The notes: a model not told the origin generated them from the sequence alone. A stretch of DNA of 64,000 nt from Cognatishimia maritima (GCF_900129685.1 NZ_FQWM01000007.1:108501-172500), one strand, 5' to 3'; shown: positions 10,740-19,397, counted from the first letter of the stretch. A program made the numbers and translations.

Positions 10740-10772
10740 TCATTCGTTGTTCTGCTCTATACTGATATTTTC

Positions 10773-11228
10773 ATGCTTGATGATCTGGATCGGCGCATTC
10801 TGCGCCTCATGCAAAGTGACCCTGACCTCGCGATTCCGCATCTCGCGGATCAACTTGGGCTGACTACGTCGCGGCTATCACGGCGTTTGGACCGCCTGCG
10901 CGAGGATGGCGTGCTAAAGGGCATTCGTGCGATCATCGATTGGCGCGCGCTTGGGTACGAAGTCGAGGTTTCGTTGCGCGTCACCTTAGATAAAACCCAA
11001 ACTCGCGCCTTTGATGATTTCATCGAGGCGGCACGGGCCATTCCAGAGGTGATCGAGATTCAAACCTTCCTCGGGCGGGTCGACGTGCGCCTCAGCGTGA
11101 TTGCGCGCGATATGGCACATTACCAAGATATCTACCGCACCAGCATTCTGACCCTGCCACATATCGCCGACATCGAAGCCCTGATGCTGGTGGCCAGCGT
11201 GAAGGCAAACGAAAGCCTGCCGCTATGA
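10773..11228 (+). CDS. Lrp/AsnC family regulator (first of a coupled pair)
   Basis: A 151-residue protein with N-terminal winged helix (DLDRRILRLMQSDP, LGLTTSRLSRRLDRLREDGVLKG) and C-terminal RAM/AsnC ligand domain (about residues 70-140). ATG 10773 starts at the conserved LDDLDRRIL; the open frame extends far upstream but only as an antisense shadow of ilvC. It overlaps the next Lrp gene by ATGA. Its position, divergent from ilvC and upstream of an aminotransferase, suggests a role in amino acid metabolism. It is not a siroheme-decarboxylase-type pair, since the HTH is canonical. Confidence 0.9.
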   Translation: MLDDLDRRILRLMQSDPDLAIPHLADQLGLTTSRLSRRLDRLREDGVLKGIRAIIDWRALGYEVEVSLRVTLDKTQTRAFDDFIEAARAIPEVIEIQTFLGRVDVRLSVIARDMAHYQDIYRTSILTLPHIADIEALMLVASVKANESLPL

Positions 11229-11680
11229 TTGATCTCGACGATCTTGATCGCAAACTCCTGCGCGCCTTGGCTGAGGACGCCACACAGAACGCGGGTGCGC
11301 TCGGGCGGCGCTTTGGTCTAAGCCAGCCGGCGACGTGGCGGCGGATCAAGCGACTGCAAGAGGCGGGCATTGTCGCTGGGCGCAAACTGGACCTCGACAA
11401 AGAAAAACTCGGGTTTGGCGTCACGGTCTTCCTTGGCGTGAAACTGGCCACAAAAGGCCGTGTCAGCCTTGATGACTTTGAGCGGGCGGTCACGGCCATC
11501 CCAGAAGTACAAACAGCAGAGCACGTTCTGGGCATGTATGACTATCGTCTGCGAGTCACGGCACGCGATATTGCCGATTTCGAACGTGTCTTGCGGCGGC
11601 GCATCATGACCCTGCCGGGCGTTGGGGATGTTGAGGCGAATGTGCTGCTTAGCGAAGAAAGACGACCCGGCCCTTTGTGA
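11225..11680 (+). CDS. Lrp/AsnC family regulator (second of a coupled pair)
   Basis: A 151-residue paralogue of the preceding regulator: LDDLDRKLLRALAEDA, helix-turn-helix LSQPATWRRIKRLQEAGIVAG and a C-terminal AsnC domain ending in LPGVGDVEANVLLSEE. It starts at 11225 within the stop of the first gene (ATGA), so the two are probably made in equal amounts. Lrp proteins assemble as dimers and octamers, so a mixed oligomer is possible; that is inference. The class V aminotransferase begins 153 bases downstream. Confidence 0.9.
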   Translation: MIDLDDLDRKLLRALAEDATQNAGALGRRFGLSQPATWRRIKRLQEAGIVAGRKLDLDKEKLGFGVTVFLGVKLATKGRVSLDDFERAVTAIPEVQTAEHVLGMYDYRLRVTARDIADFERVLRRRIMTLPGVGDVEANVLLSEERRPGPL

Positions 11681-11833
11681 AATGACGTAAACTGAAACCA
11701 CTGCGCCGCGTCTGGGGTATTCGGATCAACAGCGTTGCGGCTAGACATATTGGTAAGGACATAAAGTTTTTCTGCCGGCCCCAGATCGGCATCATTGTTT
11801 CGGGCGCAACGCCCGGCAGGAAGGGAGGCCGAC

Positions 11834-12958
11834 ATGGCATTACTCAACACCGTGGACCCAGAGGGTCTGGATGAATTCTCCGTTGTTTTCACGGATCGGT
11901 CGCTTAACCACATGAGCAAGACCTTCCAGCAAGTCATGCGCGATATTTCCGGCATGCTGAAAGAAGTTTATCAAGCCGAAGCCGTCGCCCTGATCCCCGG
12001 TGGTGGCACCTATGCGATGGAAGCTGTGGCCCGGCAATTTGCGCGCGACGCCAAGACGCTTGTCGTGCGCAACGGCTGGTTTTCTTATCGCTGGTCGCAG
12101 ATCTTCGAAGCGGGTGCATTTGCGGCCTCTTCGACCGTTATGAAGGCGCGCCAAACGGGCAATGACGTCACCGCCCCCTTCGCACCAGCACCGATTGATG
12201 AGGTCGTGGACAAGATCAAGGCAGAGAAGCCAGATGTCGTCTTCGCACCGCATGTTGAGACTTCGGCCGGTGTGATCCTGCCCGATGATTACCTGCAAGC
12301 CATGGCCGCCGCCGCGCATGAGGTCGGCGCGCTTTTTGTACTGGACTGCATCGCGTCTGGCTGTGCGTGGATCGACATGAAAAAGATCGGCGTCGATGTG
12401 TTGGTGTCCGCTCCGCAAAAAGGCTGGTCCGCATCGCCCTCTGCAGGGATGGTGATGATGGGCGAACGCGCTTTGGCGCGTCTGGAAGAAACCGCATCAG
12501 ACAGCTTTGCGATTGATCTGAAGAAATGGCATTCGATTATGCAGGCCTATGAAAACGGTGGCCATGCGTACCATGCGACGATGCCGACGGATGCCCTGAA
12601 AGCCTTTCGCGACACGATGCTGGAAACCCAAGACTACGGTTTTGAAAAACTGCGCGAGGCGCAATGGGCGCTTGGCAATGGGGTTCGTGCCATCTTGGCA
12701 GAGAAGGGCATCAAATCGGTCGCGGCGGAAGGCTTTGGTGCACCGGGTGTGGTGGTATCTTACACCTCCGATCCAGCCATTCAAAACGGCAGCAAATTTG
12801 TTGCCGAGGGCATGCAGATCGCGGCGGGCGTTCCACTGGCCTGTGATGAGCCAGAGGGCTTTATGACCTTCCGCTTGGGTCTCTTTGGTTTGGACAAACT
12901 GTATGATGTGGACGCCACGCTGTCGCGCTTGCAAAAGGTCCTCGACAAGGTGCTTTAA
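11834..12958 (+). CDS. Class V PLP-dependent aminotransferase (alanine-glyoxylate/serine-pyruvate type)
   Basis: A 374-residue fold-type I PLP enzyme. The segment ALIPGGGTYAMEAVARQF binds the cofactor phosphate, Asp171 in FVLDCIASG should hold the pyridine nitrogen, and Lys196 in SAPQKGWSASPSAG forms the Schiff base. ATG 11834 is chosen because GGGAGG lies at 11823-11828; the longer open frame from 11795 is not needed. Related enzymes transfer amino groups from alanine, serine or aspartate to glyoxylate or pyruvate; the exact substrates cannot be read. The upstream Lrp pair probably controls it. Confidence 0.85.
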   Translation: MALLNTVDPEGLDEFSVVFTDRSLNHMSKTFQQVMRDISGMLKEVYQAEAVALIPGGGTYAMEAVARQFARDAKTLVVRNGWFSYRWSQIFEAGAFAASSTVMKARQTGNDVTAPFAPAPIDEVVDKIKAEKPDVVFAPHVETSAGVILPDDYLQAMAAAAHEVGALFVLDCIASGCAWIDMKKIGVDVLVSAPQKGWSASPSAGMVMMGERALARLEETASDSFAIDLKKWHSIMQAYENGGHAYHATMPTDALKAFRDTMLETQDYGFEKLREAQWALGNGVRAILAEKGIKSVAAEGFGAPGVVVSYTSDPAIQNGSKFVAEGMQIAAGVPLACDEPEGFMTFRLGLFGLDKLYDVDATLSRLQKVLDKVL

Positions 12959-12973
12959 GCTTCACCTTTTCAA

Positions 12974-13028
12974 AAATACTCATAAAAACAAACCTGGGTC
13001 CGGGGCAATGCCCCGGGTCTTAGGACCC
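12974..13028. repeat. AAATACTC motif followed by GC-rich hairpin between convergent genes
   Basis: AAATACTC at 12974-12981 is followed by CCGGGGC-AAT-GCCCCGG (13000-13016), flanked by GGGTC and GACCC that can extend the stem to 12996-13028. There is no T run. A second AAATACTC plus hairpin occurs at 54322-54357. It may act as a two-way terminator or be an intergenic repeat family. Confidence 0.55.
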
Positions 13029-13041
13029 GCGCGGCGATGAT

Positions 13042-14241
13042 CTAACGCGCGCCCAATCCCATTTGCATCAGCATTTTCCGCACCGGGGCCATGCCATATA
13101 GCGCTTGCAGCCCCGCCGCCCGCGCGTTTCGCAATAGCGGAGATTGCACCATCGACGCACGGTTCAACACATCAATGCCGCGAACACGCAGCGCGACTTC
13201 GGCGTGGCGCTGCCTTTGATAGCTGGCCAGCATCGGCGCGTCGCCCAGCCGGTCGGGCGCAGCTTTTGCCAAGTCCAGCAGGACAGACAGGTCCCCTAAC
13301 GACGTGTTCAGCCCCTGCGCGCCAATTGGGGGCACCACATGCGCAGCTTCGGCAATCAGCGCCACACGCTCGCTGCTGAATCGGTCCGCGATCTGGCTGA
13401 TAATGGGCCAAATGGTGCGGCGTGAGGCAAGGTTGAGCGGCCCGAACAGTGAACAGCTTCGCGCGGTCATTTCGGCGTTAAAGACGGCCTCGTCCATCTC
13501 ATAAAGCGCCTGCGCGTTCGCTGCTTTCTCCATCCAGACCAGCGCCGAAGAGGGCATCCCGTTGTGATCAGGGAGCGGCACCAAGGTGAACGGCCCGCCG
13601 GTGCGGTGAATTTCCGTCGATACGTTTTCATGCGGGATCGGATGGGTGACGGCCAGCGCCAGCGCTTTCTGGCCGTAACGCGATGTTTTTACACCAATCC
13701 CGGCTTTTTCACGGATCGTGGAGTTACGCCCGTCGGCAGCGACAACAAGGCGACAGACCAAGGTTTCACCGTCGCTTAGTCGCACACGTGCTTCGCTTTC
13801 GCGGGTCAGTAAGTCGACGGCAGAAACGCCAAGGCGCAAATCGACATTTGGCATTTCGTTCAGATGCGCCATGAATTCGCGCCGCAACAGCCAATTCGGA
13901 AGGTTCCAGCCAAACGGAAGGTCTGAAATGTCCGAGGCGTCGAAATCCTTGATCACACGCGGCTCTGGCTCTGCGCCACCCGCGTCCACGATCCGCATGA
14001 TTTGCAAAGGGGCAGCATGGTCCTGCAGTCGCGTCCAAAGCCCGGCCTCTTCCAGCAGCACCCTTGCGGGTTGCAGGAAAGCCGTCGTGCGCAGATCGGC
14101 GCCCTGCTTGTCACGTTCGATGACTGGCGGCGTCGGGTCGACGCAAACAACCGAAAAGCCCGCTTTCCCAAAGGCCGCCGCCGCCGTTAGACCGGCGATG
14201 CCACCGCCTGATACGACGATATCGACGTTTTGTTGTGTCAT
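13042..14241 (-). CDS. UbiH/UbiF/COQ6-family FAD-dependent monooxygenase
   Basis: A 399-residue flavoprotein hydroxylase probably acting on the ubiquinone ring. Motifs are the N-terminal dinucleotide fold VVSGGGIAGLTAAAAFGKAG (10-29), the middle AADGRNSTIREKAGI, and the FAD ribityl motif, which here reads LIAEAAHVVPPIGAQGLN with AE in place of the usual GD. I believe that change is common in alphaproteobacterial members, but it was not checked. Ring position specificity is not readable. The HAD gene ends 23 bases upstream in the same direction, so the two may be co-transcribed. Confidence 0.85.
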   Translation of the reverse strand: MTQQNVDIVVSGGGIAGLTAAAAFGKAGFSVVCVDPTPPVIERDKQGADLRTTAFLQPARVLLEEAGLWTRLQDHAAPLQIMRIVDAGGAEPEPRVIKDFDASDISDLPFGWNLPNWLLRREFMAHLNEMPNVDLRLGVSAVDLLTRESEARVRLSDGETLVCRLVVAADGRNSTIREKAGIGVKTSRYGQKALALAVTHPIPHENVSTEIHRTGGPFTLVPLPDHNGMPSSALVWMEKAANAQALYEMDEAVFNAEMTARSCSLFGPLNLASRRTIWPIISQIADRFSSERVALIAEAAHVVPPIGAQGLNTSLGDLSVLLDLAKAAPDRLGDAPMLASYQRQRHAEVALRVRGIDVLNRASMVQSPLLRNARAAGLQALYGMAPVRKMLMQMGLGAR

Positions 14242-14264
14242 GGCTTGGCCTTTCTTTGTTGCGC

Positions 14265-14909
14265 TTAAAGGAGGGCGCGCAGGAACCCTGTTAGATCATG
14301 CGTGTGATGGTGAATATGATCTGCATCATGCGGCTCTGGCGCGACATGGACGGTGCGCATGCCCATTTCATGCGGAGCCTGCAGATTGCGGGGGTCATCC
14401 TCAAACATCGCAGCACGGGAAGGTGTGACGCCGTCGCGTTCAAAAACTTGCTCAAAGGCGGCGCGTTCTGGCTTGGGCAGGTAGCTTGCGTGTTCAATGC
14501 CATAAATGGCGTCAAACAACCCATCCAAACCACGCCCGGCCAAGACGTTTTCAGCGTATGGCGCAGTTCCGTTGGTATAGACGATCCGCCGACCGGGCAG
14601 GGATTTGATCAGCGCCGCAAGATCCGGGTCCGGTGTCAGTGCGGCAAAAGAGATATCATGCACGTCCAATAGATAGGGGTCGGGGTCGATGTCGTGTTCG
14701 CGCATCAGACCGGCCAGCGTCGTTCCGTAGCGGTGCCAGTAGCGGGCACGCAACTCGTGGGCCTCGGCCAGCGACACTGACAGTGTTTTCGCCACGTAGT
14801 CCGCCATGCGCACTTCGATCTGGTCAAACAAGCGCACCTTGGGGTCGTAAAGCGTGTTGTCCAGATCAAAGACCCAGGTGGTCACATGTGAGAAGCTGTC
14901 TTTTACCAT
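14265..14909 (-). CDS. HAD-family hydrolase, pyrimidine 5'-nucleotidase type
   Basis: A 214-residue haloacid dehalogenase-like phosphatase. Motif I is WVFDLDNTLYDP near residue 12, motif II is IVYTNGT, the conserved Lys lies in YLPKPERAAF, and motif IV is MFEDDPRNL. The layout matches the SDT1/PHM8-like pyrimidine 5'-nucleotidase group that dephosphorylates UMP/CMP. ATG 14909 directly precedes the conserved part; the longer frame to 15281 crosses the divergent GntR gene and is a shadow. It may share a transcript with the UbiH-like gene. Confidence 0.88.
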   Translation of the reverse strand: MVKDSFSHVTTWVFDLDNTLYDPKVRLFDQIEVRMADYVAKTLSVSLAEAHELRARYWHRYGTTLAGLMREHDIDPDPYLLDVHDISFAALTPDPDLAALIKSLPGRRIVYTNGTAPYAENVLAGRGLDGLFDAIYGIEHASYLPKPERAAFEQVFERDGVTPSRAAMFEDDPRNLQAPHEMGMRTVHVAPEPHDADHIHHHTHDLTGFLRALL

Positions 14910-15007
14910 GGCGCGCAAGCTATGCTTTCGACGTGGCAAGTCAATGGTTTGCTTGCAACTTACGCCGGGGAATGCATAGTCTGATCGCCACAGAACGGAG
15001 CCGCGCC

Positions 15008-15646
15008 ATGACACATCCCCGGACACAAAACAAAGACGCCTACACATTGATCCTCGAAGCGATCGATCTGGGTGTCTACAAGCCCGGTGACCGGTTGGTG
15101 GAGAGCGATCTTGCAGATCGCTTTGGTGTCTCGCGCACGCCGATACGCGAGGCATTGCAGCGGCTTGAGACGCAATCTCTTTTGACGCGCGACGGGCGCA
15201 GTTTGATTGTGGCCTCGCTGGATCATAACCAACTGGCAGAACTATATGCGGTGCGCAGTGAACTGGAAGGGCTGGCCGCACGCCTTGCCGCGCGGCATGC
15301 CACGCAGGAAGAGGTGCGTGTCTTGCAGGAGATGGTGTCAGATGACCGCGCGTTGATTGGCGACGCCAACGGGCTGGCCCGCGCCAACCGGCGGTTTCAC
15401 AAGATGATCCATCTGGCCTCGCACAATCGGTTTCTCGTGCAGCAGTTGGATATGGTGCACCGGTCTATGGCTTTGATGGCGACGACCTCGCTGGCTGCCG
15501 AGGGGCGCGGAGAGGTGGCCTTGCAGGAACATCAGGCGATTGTGACCGCCATCAAGGCCCGCAACGAAGATGCGGCCTATGACGCCTTGAAACGCCATAT
15601 TTCCAAGGCCTTTGAAACGCGCCTAAAGCTGAGTGCTGACCGCTGA
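15008..15646 (+). CDS. GntR family regulator, FadR/FCD subfamily
   Basis: A 212-residue repressor type. The N-terminal winged helix (about 10-75) contains YKPGDRLVESDLADRFGVS then RTPIREALQRLETQSLLTR, and the C-terminal all-helical FCD domain (80-205) has metal/ligand-binding residues around RANRRFHKMIHLAS and LQEHQAIVTAIKARN. Such regulators usually sense an organic acid. ATG 15008 follows GGAG; the open frame upstream of it is antisense to the HAD gene. No inverted repeat stands out in the 98-base divergent region. The 3' end overlaps the convergent GT2 gene by 24 bases. Confidence 0.92.
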   Translation: MTHPRTQNKDAYTLILEAIDLGVYKPGDRLVESDLADRFGVSRTPIREALQRLETQSLLTRDGRSLIVASLDHNQLAELYAVRSELEGLAARLAARHATQEEVRVLQEMVSDDRALIGDANGLARANRRFHKMIHLASHNRFLVQQLDMVHRSMALMATTSLAAEGRGEVALQEHQAIVTAIKARNEDAAYDALKRHISKAFETRLKLSADR

Positions 15647-17518
15647 GTATTCGGCGTTTGTGCCTTCTGGCACTTGTCCGTGCTGGGTCTTGTCCCAATA
15701 AAATGGGGCCACGATCAATTCAAACAGCGCTTTGTAGGCCCCGAGTGTGGCCAGCGTGAAATAGATCGGCATGGTGATAGCCCATGGGATCAACCACCTG
15801 CGGTTCTGCCCGCGAAGAGATAGCGCGGCGAGGCCGATGTCGATCATCGTGATGCCAACAAATAGGACGGCAACACCGTTCACAATAGCTGACGGCAGCG
15901 CTTCGATCCAACTGAGAGAGACACCGAATGCCAGTAGCCAGAAGCTCCAGACAAAAGGGGCCAGCAGGAACTGGGAAAGGGTGGACAGGAAGATCGCGGT
16001 GAATCCAAGGAATTTTCGCAGCCCCAGTTCTTTCAACAGGCGGCGCGGTCGAGACATATGAACCAAGTAGGTCACCATATAGCCTTTGAGCCAACGTGAC
16101 CTTTGCCGTACCCAAGGCCGAAAGTGGCAGTTCGCCTCTTCCTGCGTCACGGTCGGTATCAGTTCCGTTCGATGGCCATAGCGGCACAGACGGATGCCAA
16201 GGTCGGCGTCTTCGGTGACGTTGTGCGCATCCCAGCCGCCAATCTTTTCAATCACATCGCGGCGCAGGAACAATGTTGTACCCCCTAAAGGCACGGCCGC
16301 TCCAAGCCGAGACATGCCGCGCAGGATGGTCCGGAACCACATCGAGTATTCCAACGTAAAACAACGCGAAAGCCAGTTCGTGCGCGGATTGTAATAATCC
16401 AACACGCCTTGCAGGCAGGCCACCTGCGGCGGCGCATGCGCAAAGGTCTGCGCCACAATTTCAAGCTGGTTTGGGGCGGGGGCGTCCTCGGCATCCCAGA
16501 TACCGACGATGTCACCTTTGCAGAAATCGAGCGCATAGTTCATCGCGCGGGGTTTTGTGGTCAGGCCGCTACCGGGGGGCACTTCGACAACCTTGACCCA
16601 GGGCGGCAAGGTGCATGCCTCAAGTGCTTGTTTTGTCAGGTCGTCTTCGGCTTCGAGCACCAGGCGCACGTCCAACAGAGCCCTTGGGTAGGTCAGTGAC
16701 GACAACCGCCTAAGAAGGGCGGCGGCGATCTCTTTTTCTTTGTAGAGAGGGACCAAGACCGAGATTTTGGGCAGTTTCCCTCGCGTCCGCAGTCTGATCC
16801 CTTGGGGGCGTTTGCGCTCGCTGGACAGAAAGGCAGCGATTTTGGTCCCGGCGGCGAGTATTTGCGTCGCAAGGATGACAACAGCGAGGGCTGTGAGCGC
16901 CGATTGGGGCGACAGGGCAAAAGCGGCAACGATCGGGAGGCCAATTGCAATCGCTGCAAGATAGCGCCCGATCGTGTGCCCGGCCCACGCCCGGCAGCTT
17001 TCAGATTGCTTCACACGCGTTTCGCATCCCTTGAGCAAGGTGGCTCGGAACAGACGTGCTGCGCAGGCTTGCAGCTGCGCTTCGGAGACAATCACAAAGC
17101 GCGCGGCCTCAAACACATCGGGGCGGGCGTGGATAAGCTTCGGGAAATCTTGCGGGCGGCTTGTTGCGACGACCAACTTCCCATTCATACGCACCCAAGG
17201 CAAGACCGCATGTTTCAGGCAAAACGCCGGTTGCAGCAATGGCAGCAAACGAAAATCAGGCGGTGCTTTTTCCAGATCAATGTATGCCGCAAAATAGTGG
17301 TCGGCGAGATAGGGTAGGAGCCCCTCTTCGCGTATCCAGCCATTGGCAACCACTATGTCAGACAGGCAGGTGTCCCACTCTGTCAGCATTTGCATTGCCG
17401 TAAGCAGCTGTTCTGGAGTGATTTCGCCATGTTCAACCAGCCGCCGGCCGAGCGCGATCTGGTGATCGACCGCGCGTGCGGGCGTCCGCTCAAATAATTC
17501 AGGAGCCGCATGAAACAT
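15623..17518 (-). CDS. Membrane GT2 glycosyltransferase with N-terminal MshEN-like domain
   Basis: A 631-residue inner-membrane protein. Residues 20-75 read as an MshEN/GspE-N domain with two related repeats (ALGRRLVEHGEITPEQL and CLSDIVVANGWI). Two transmembrane helices follow (185-230), then a cytosolic family 2 transferase domain with EAEDD (289-293), DAED (342-345), TEDAD (435-439) and QRSRW (472-476), the set of processive cellulose-synthase-like enzymes, and further helices to the C-terminus. It probably makes or extrudes a polysaccharide. MshEN domains elsewhere bind cyclic di-GMP, so the product may be under that control. The start (17518) is preceded by GAGGG held in a hairpin. Confidence 0.87.
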   Translation of the reverse strand: MFHAAPELFERTPARAVDHQIALGRRLVEHGEITPEQLLTAMQMLTEWDTCLSDIVVANGWIREEGLLPYLADHYFAAYIDLEKAPPDFRLLPLLQPAFCLKHAVLPWVRMNGKLVVATSRPQDFPKLIHARPDVFEAARFVIVSEAQLQACAARLFRATLLKGCETRVKQSESCRAWAGHTIGRYLAAIAIGLPIVAAFALSPQSALTALAVVILATQILAAGTKIAAFLSSERKRPQGIRLRTRGKLPKISVLVPLYKEKEIAAALLRRLSSLTYPRALLDVRLVLEAEDDLTKQALEACTLPPWVKVVEVPPGSGLTTKPRAMNYALDFCKGDIVGIWDAEDAPAPNQLEIVAQTFAHAPPQVACLQGVLDYYNPRTNWLSRCFTLEYSMWFRTILRGMSRLGAAVPLGGTTLFLRRDVIEKIGGWDAHNVTEDADLGIRLCRYGHRTELIPTVTQEEANCHFRPWVRQRSRWLKGYMVTYLVHMSRPRRLLKELGLRKFLGFTAIFLSTLSQFLLAPFVWSFWLLAFGVSLSWIEALPSAIVNGVAVLFVGITMIDIGLAALSLRGQNRRWLIPWAITMPIYFTLATLGAYKALFELIVAPFYWDKTQHGQVPEGTNAEYSAVSTQL

Positions 17519-17524
17519 GAAAAG

Positions 17525-17548
17525 ACCCTCGTTTTCGCAAACGAGGGT
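17525..17548 (-). terminator. Perfect hairpin between carA and the GT2 gene
   Basis: ACCCTCGTTT (17525-17534) and AAACGAGGGT (17539-17548) form a perfect 10-bp stem with loop TCGC. On the minus strand it is followed by CTTTTC and then the GT2 ATG. It can serve as a weak carA terminator, and it contains the only Shine-Dalgarno (GAGGG, 7 bases before ATG) of the GT2 gene. Confidence 0.7.
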
Positions 17549-17586
17549 GCTCTCAACAAGGTTAAGCTGCCGTTAATGGCCGTGCT

Positions 17587-18750
17587 TTAGATTGCTTTTT
17601 GCTGGTCCATGTAGGCTGCAAACCGTTCAAACAGATAAAAACTGTCCTGCGGGCCAGGGCTAGCCTCTGGGTGGTGCTGCACGGAATAGACCGGGCGATC
17701 TGCAATGCGGATGCCGCAGTTAGAGCCATCAAAAAGTGAGGTGTGTGTTTCAACGACACCTTCAGGCAGGGTCTGACTGTCGACCGCAAAGCCATGGTTC
17801 ATTGAAGTGATTTCGACTTTGCCAGTCTCATGATCCTTGACTGGATGGTTCGCCCCATGGTGGCCGTGGTTCATCTTGATAGTCTTTGCCCCAAGTGCCA
17901 GCGCCAGCATCTGGTGTCCCAGGCAAATACCAAAAACCGGTAGGTCTTTGTCTTCGAGGATTTTTTGGATCATCGGCACTGCGTAGCTGCCTGTTGCAGC
18001 AGGGTCGCCCGGACCGTTGGACAGGAAAACACCATCTGGATTGTGTGCCAGAATGTCCTCAGCCGTCGCTGAAGCGGGAAGAACGGTGACGTCACAACCA
18101 ACAGAGGCAAGGCAACGCAGGATATTGCGTTTTGCACCAAAATCGATGGCGACAACCTTATGGCGCGGGTTCTCTTGACGTGCATAACCTTCCGGCCAAG
18201 CCCACCGCATTTCATCCCAGCGATAGCTTTGTGCGCAAGTGACCTCTTTGGCAAGATCCAGCCCTTCAAGGCCAGAGAACGCACGTGCCTTAGCAACAAG
18301 CGCTTCGATGTCGAAATGGCCCTCTGGATCATGTGCGAGGGCAACATGCGGTGCACCTTGAGCGCGGATTGCGCGGGTCAGGCGGCGTGTATCAACACCG
18401 CCGATCGCAATTCGATTGCGTGATGCGAGCCACTCAGAAAGATGCCCGGTGGAACGCCAGTTTGATGGGTCTGTTGGGTCCCATTTCACCACCATGCCCT
18501 CAGCGACCGGATCGCCGGTCTCGTCATCTTCCGGGGTCACACCGGTATTGCCGATGTGGGGGAAGGTGAATGTCACGATCTGCCCGGCATAAGATGGGTC
18601 CGTCATGATCTCTTGATAGCCGGTCATTGCAGTGTTGAAACACAGCTCTGCGGTTGTCGTACCGGTTGCGCCAAAGCCGCGACCGTGGAACAGCGTTCCA
18701 TCCGCGAGGGCTAGACAAGCGGTTGGGGTGGTTGTTGGCACCTGGGACAT
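17587..18750 (-). CDS. carA: Carbamoyl-phosphate synthase small subunit
   Basis: CarA hydrolyses glutamine and channels ammonia to CarB for carbamoyl phosphate, feeding pyrimidine and arginine synthesis. The 387-residue protein has the N-terminal CPSase domain (LADGTLFHGRGFGA, FNTAMTGYQEIMTDPSYAGQ) and a C-terminal class I amidotransferase domain with Cys276 in FGICLGHQ and His360/Glu362 in HHPEASPGP. ATG 18750 is chosen: GGAGA lies before it and the conserved region starts soon after; a frame to 18816 is also open. carB is not in this window. Confidence 0.96.
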   Translation of the reverse strand: MSQVPTTTPTACLALADGTLFHGRGFGATGTTTAELCFNTAMTGYQEIMTDPSYAGQIVTFTFPHIGNTGVTPEDDETGDPVAEGMVVKWDPTDPSNWRSTGHLSEWLASRNRIAIGGVDTRRLTRAIRAQGAPHVALAHDPEGHFDIEALVAKARAFSGLEGLDLAKEVTCAQSYRWDEMRWAWPEGYARQENPRHKVVAIDFGAKRNILRCLASVGCDVTVLPASATAEDILAHNPDGVFLSNGPGDPAATGSYAVPMIQKILEDKDLPVFGICLGHQMLALALGAKTIKMNHGHHGANHPVKDHETGKVEITSMNHGFAVDSQTLPEGVVETHTSLFDGSNCGIRIADRPVYSVQHHPEASPGPQDSFYLFERFAAYMDQQKAI

Positions 18751-18935
18751 GGCAGCGACTCTCCGGGGCTGGGGACAAATTGTCGGGAAACTAAGGTGCG
18801 GGGTCCGCCGCGTCAAGGGGAAGAGCTTTGGTGAAAATTCTTTAAAAACAATGGCTTGATATTTTCTATCCGTGGTTGCGTCATATCCGGCAATCGCTTA
18901 TGGTCCAAGCCTCTAGTCGGAACCGGGAAAATCAG

Positions 18936-19397
18936 ATGACATTGCGTGCGAAAATCAACGAATCCTTGAAGGACGCGATGAAGTCGCGCGCCAAAGCGCG
19001 GCTTTCCACCCTGCGCCTTGTGAACGCTGCGATCAAAGATATGGACATCGCCATGCGCGGTGACGGCAATGAGGCCGGCGCAACCGACGCGGATGTTTTG
19101 CAAATCCTGTCCAAGATGGTGAAGCAACGCCAAGAAAGCGCGCGCACCTATGAAGAGGGCGGTCGCCTTGATTTGGCAGAAAGCGAATTGAAAGAGATCA
19201 CGGTGATCGAAGAATTCCTGCCGCAGAAACTGTCGGACGACGAAATTGCCAAGGCGATTGATGCGGTCGTAAAAGAAGTCGGTGCCAGCTCGATCCGGGA
19301 TATGGGCAAAGTGATGGGCGGCCTAAAAGCCAAATATACGGGCCAGATGGATTTCGGCCAGGTCGGTCCCATGGTGAAAGATCGTCTGAATCAATAG
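18936..19397 (+). CDS. GatB/YqeY domain protein
   Basis: A 153-residue helical protein matching the stand-alone YqeY family: LRAKINESLKDAMKSRAKARLSTLRLV at the N-terminus, RQESARTYEEGGRLDLAESELKEI in the middle, and the tail-like domain of GatB with IRDMGKVMGGLKAKYTGQMDFGQV. Its role is unclear; resemblance to the tRNA-binding tail of the amidotransferase GatB suggests contact with tRNA. ATG 18936 precedes the conserved start; an upstream ATG at 18900 is open but outside the family. A clear terminator follows. Confidence 0.93.
   Translation: MTLRAKINESLKDAMKSRAKARLSTLRLVNAAIKDMDIAMRGDGNEAGATDADVLQILSKMVKQRQESARTYEEGGRLDLAESELKEITVIEEFLPQKLSDDEIAKAIDAVVKEVGASSIRDMGKVMGGLKAKYTGQMDFGQVGPMVKDRLNQ

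Noticed and set aside
10773..11680. Siroheme decarboxylase pair (AhbA/AhbB, NirD/NirL type)
   Set aside because: Both proteins have canonical Lrp DNA-binding helices and no heme d1 or siroheme genes are nearby.
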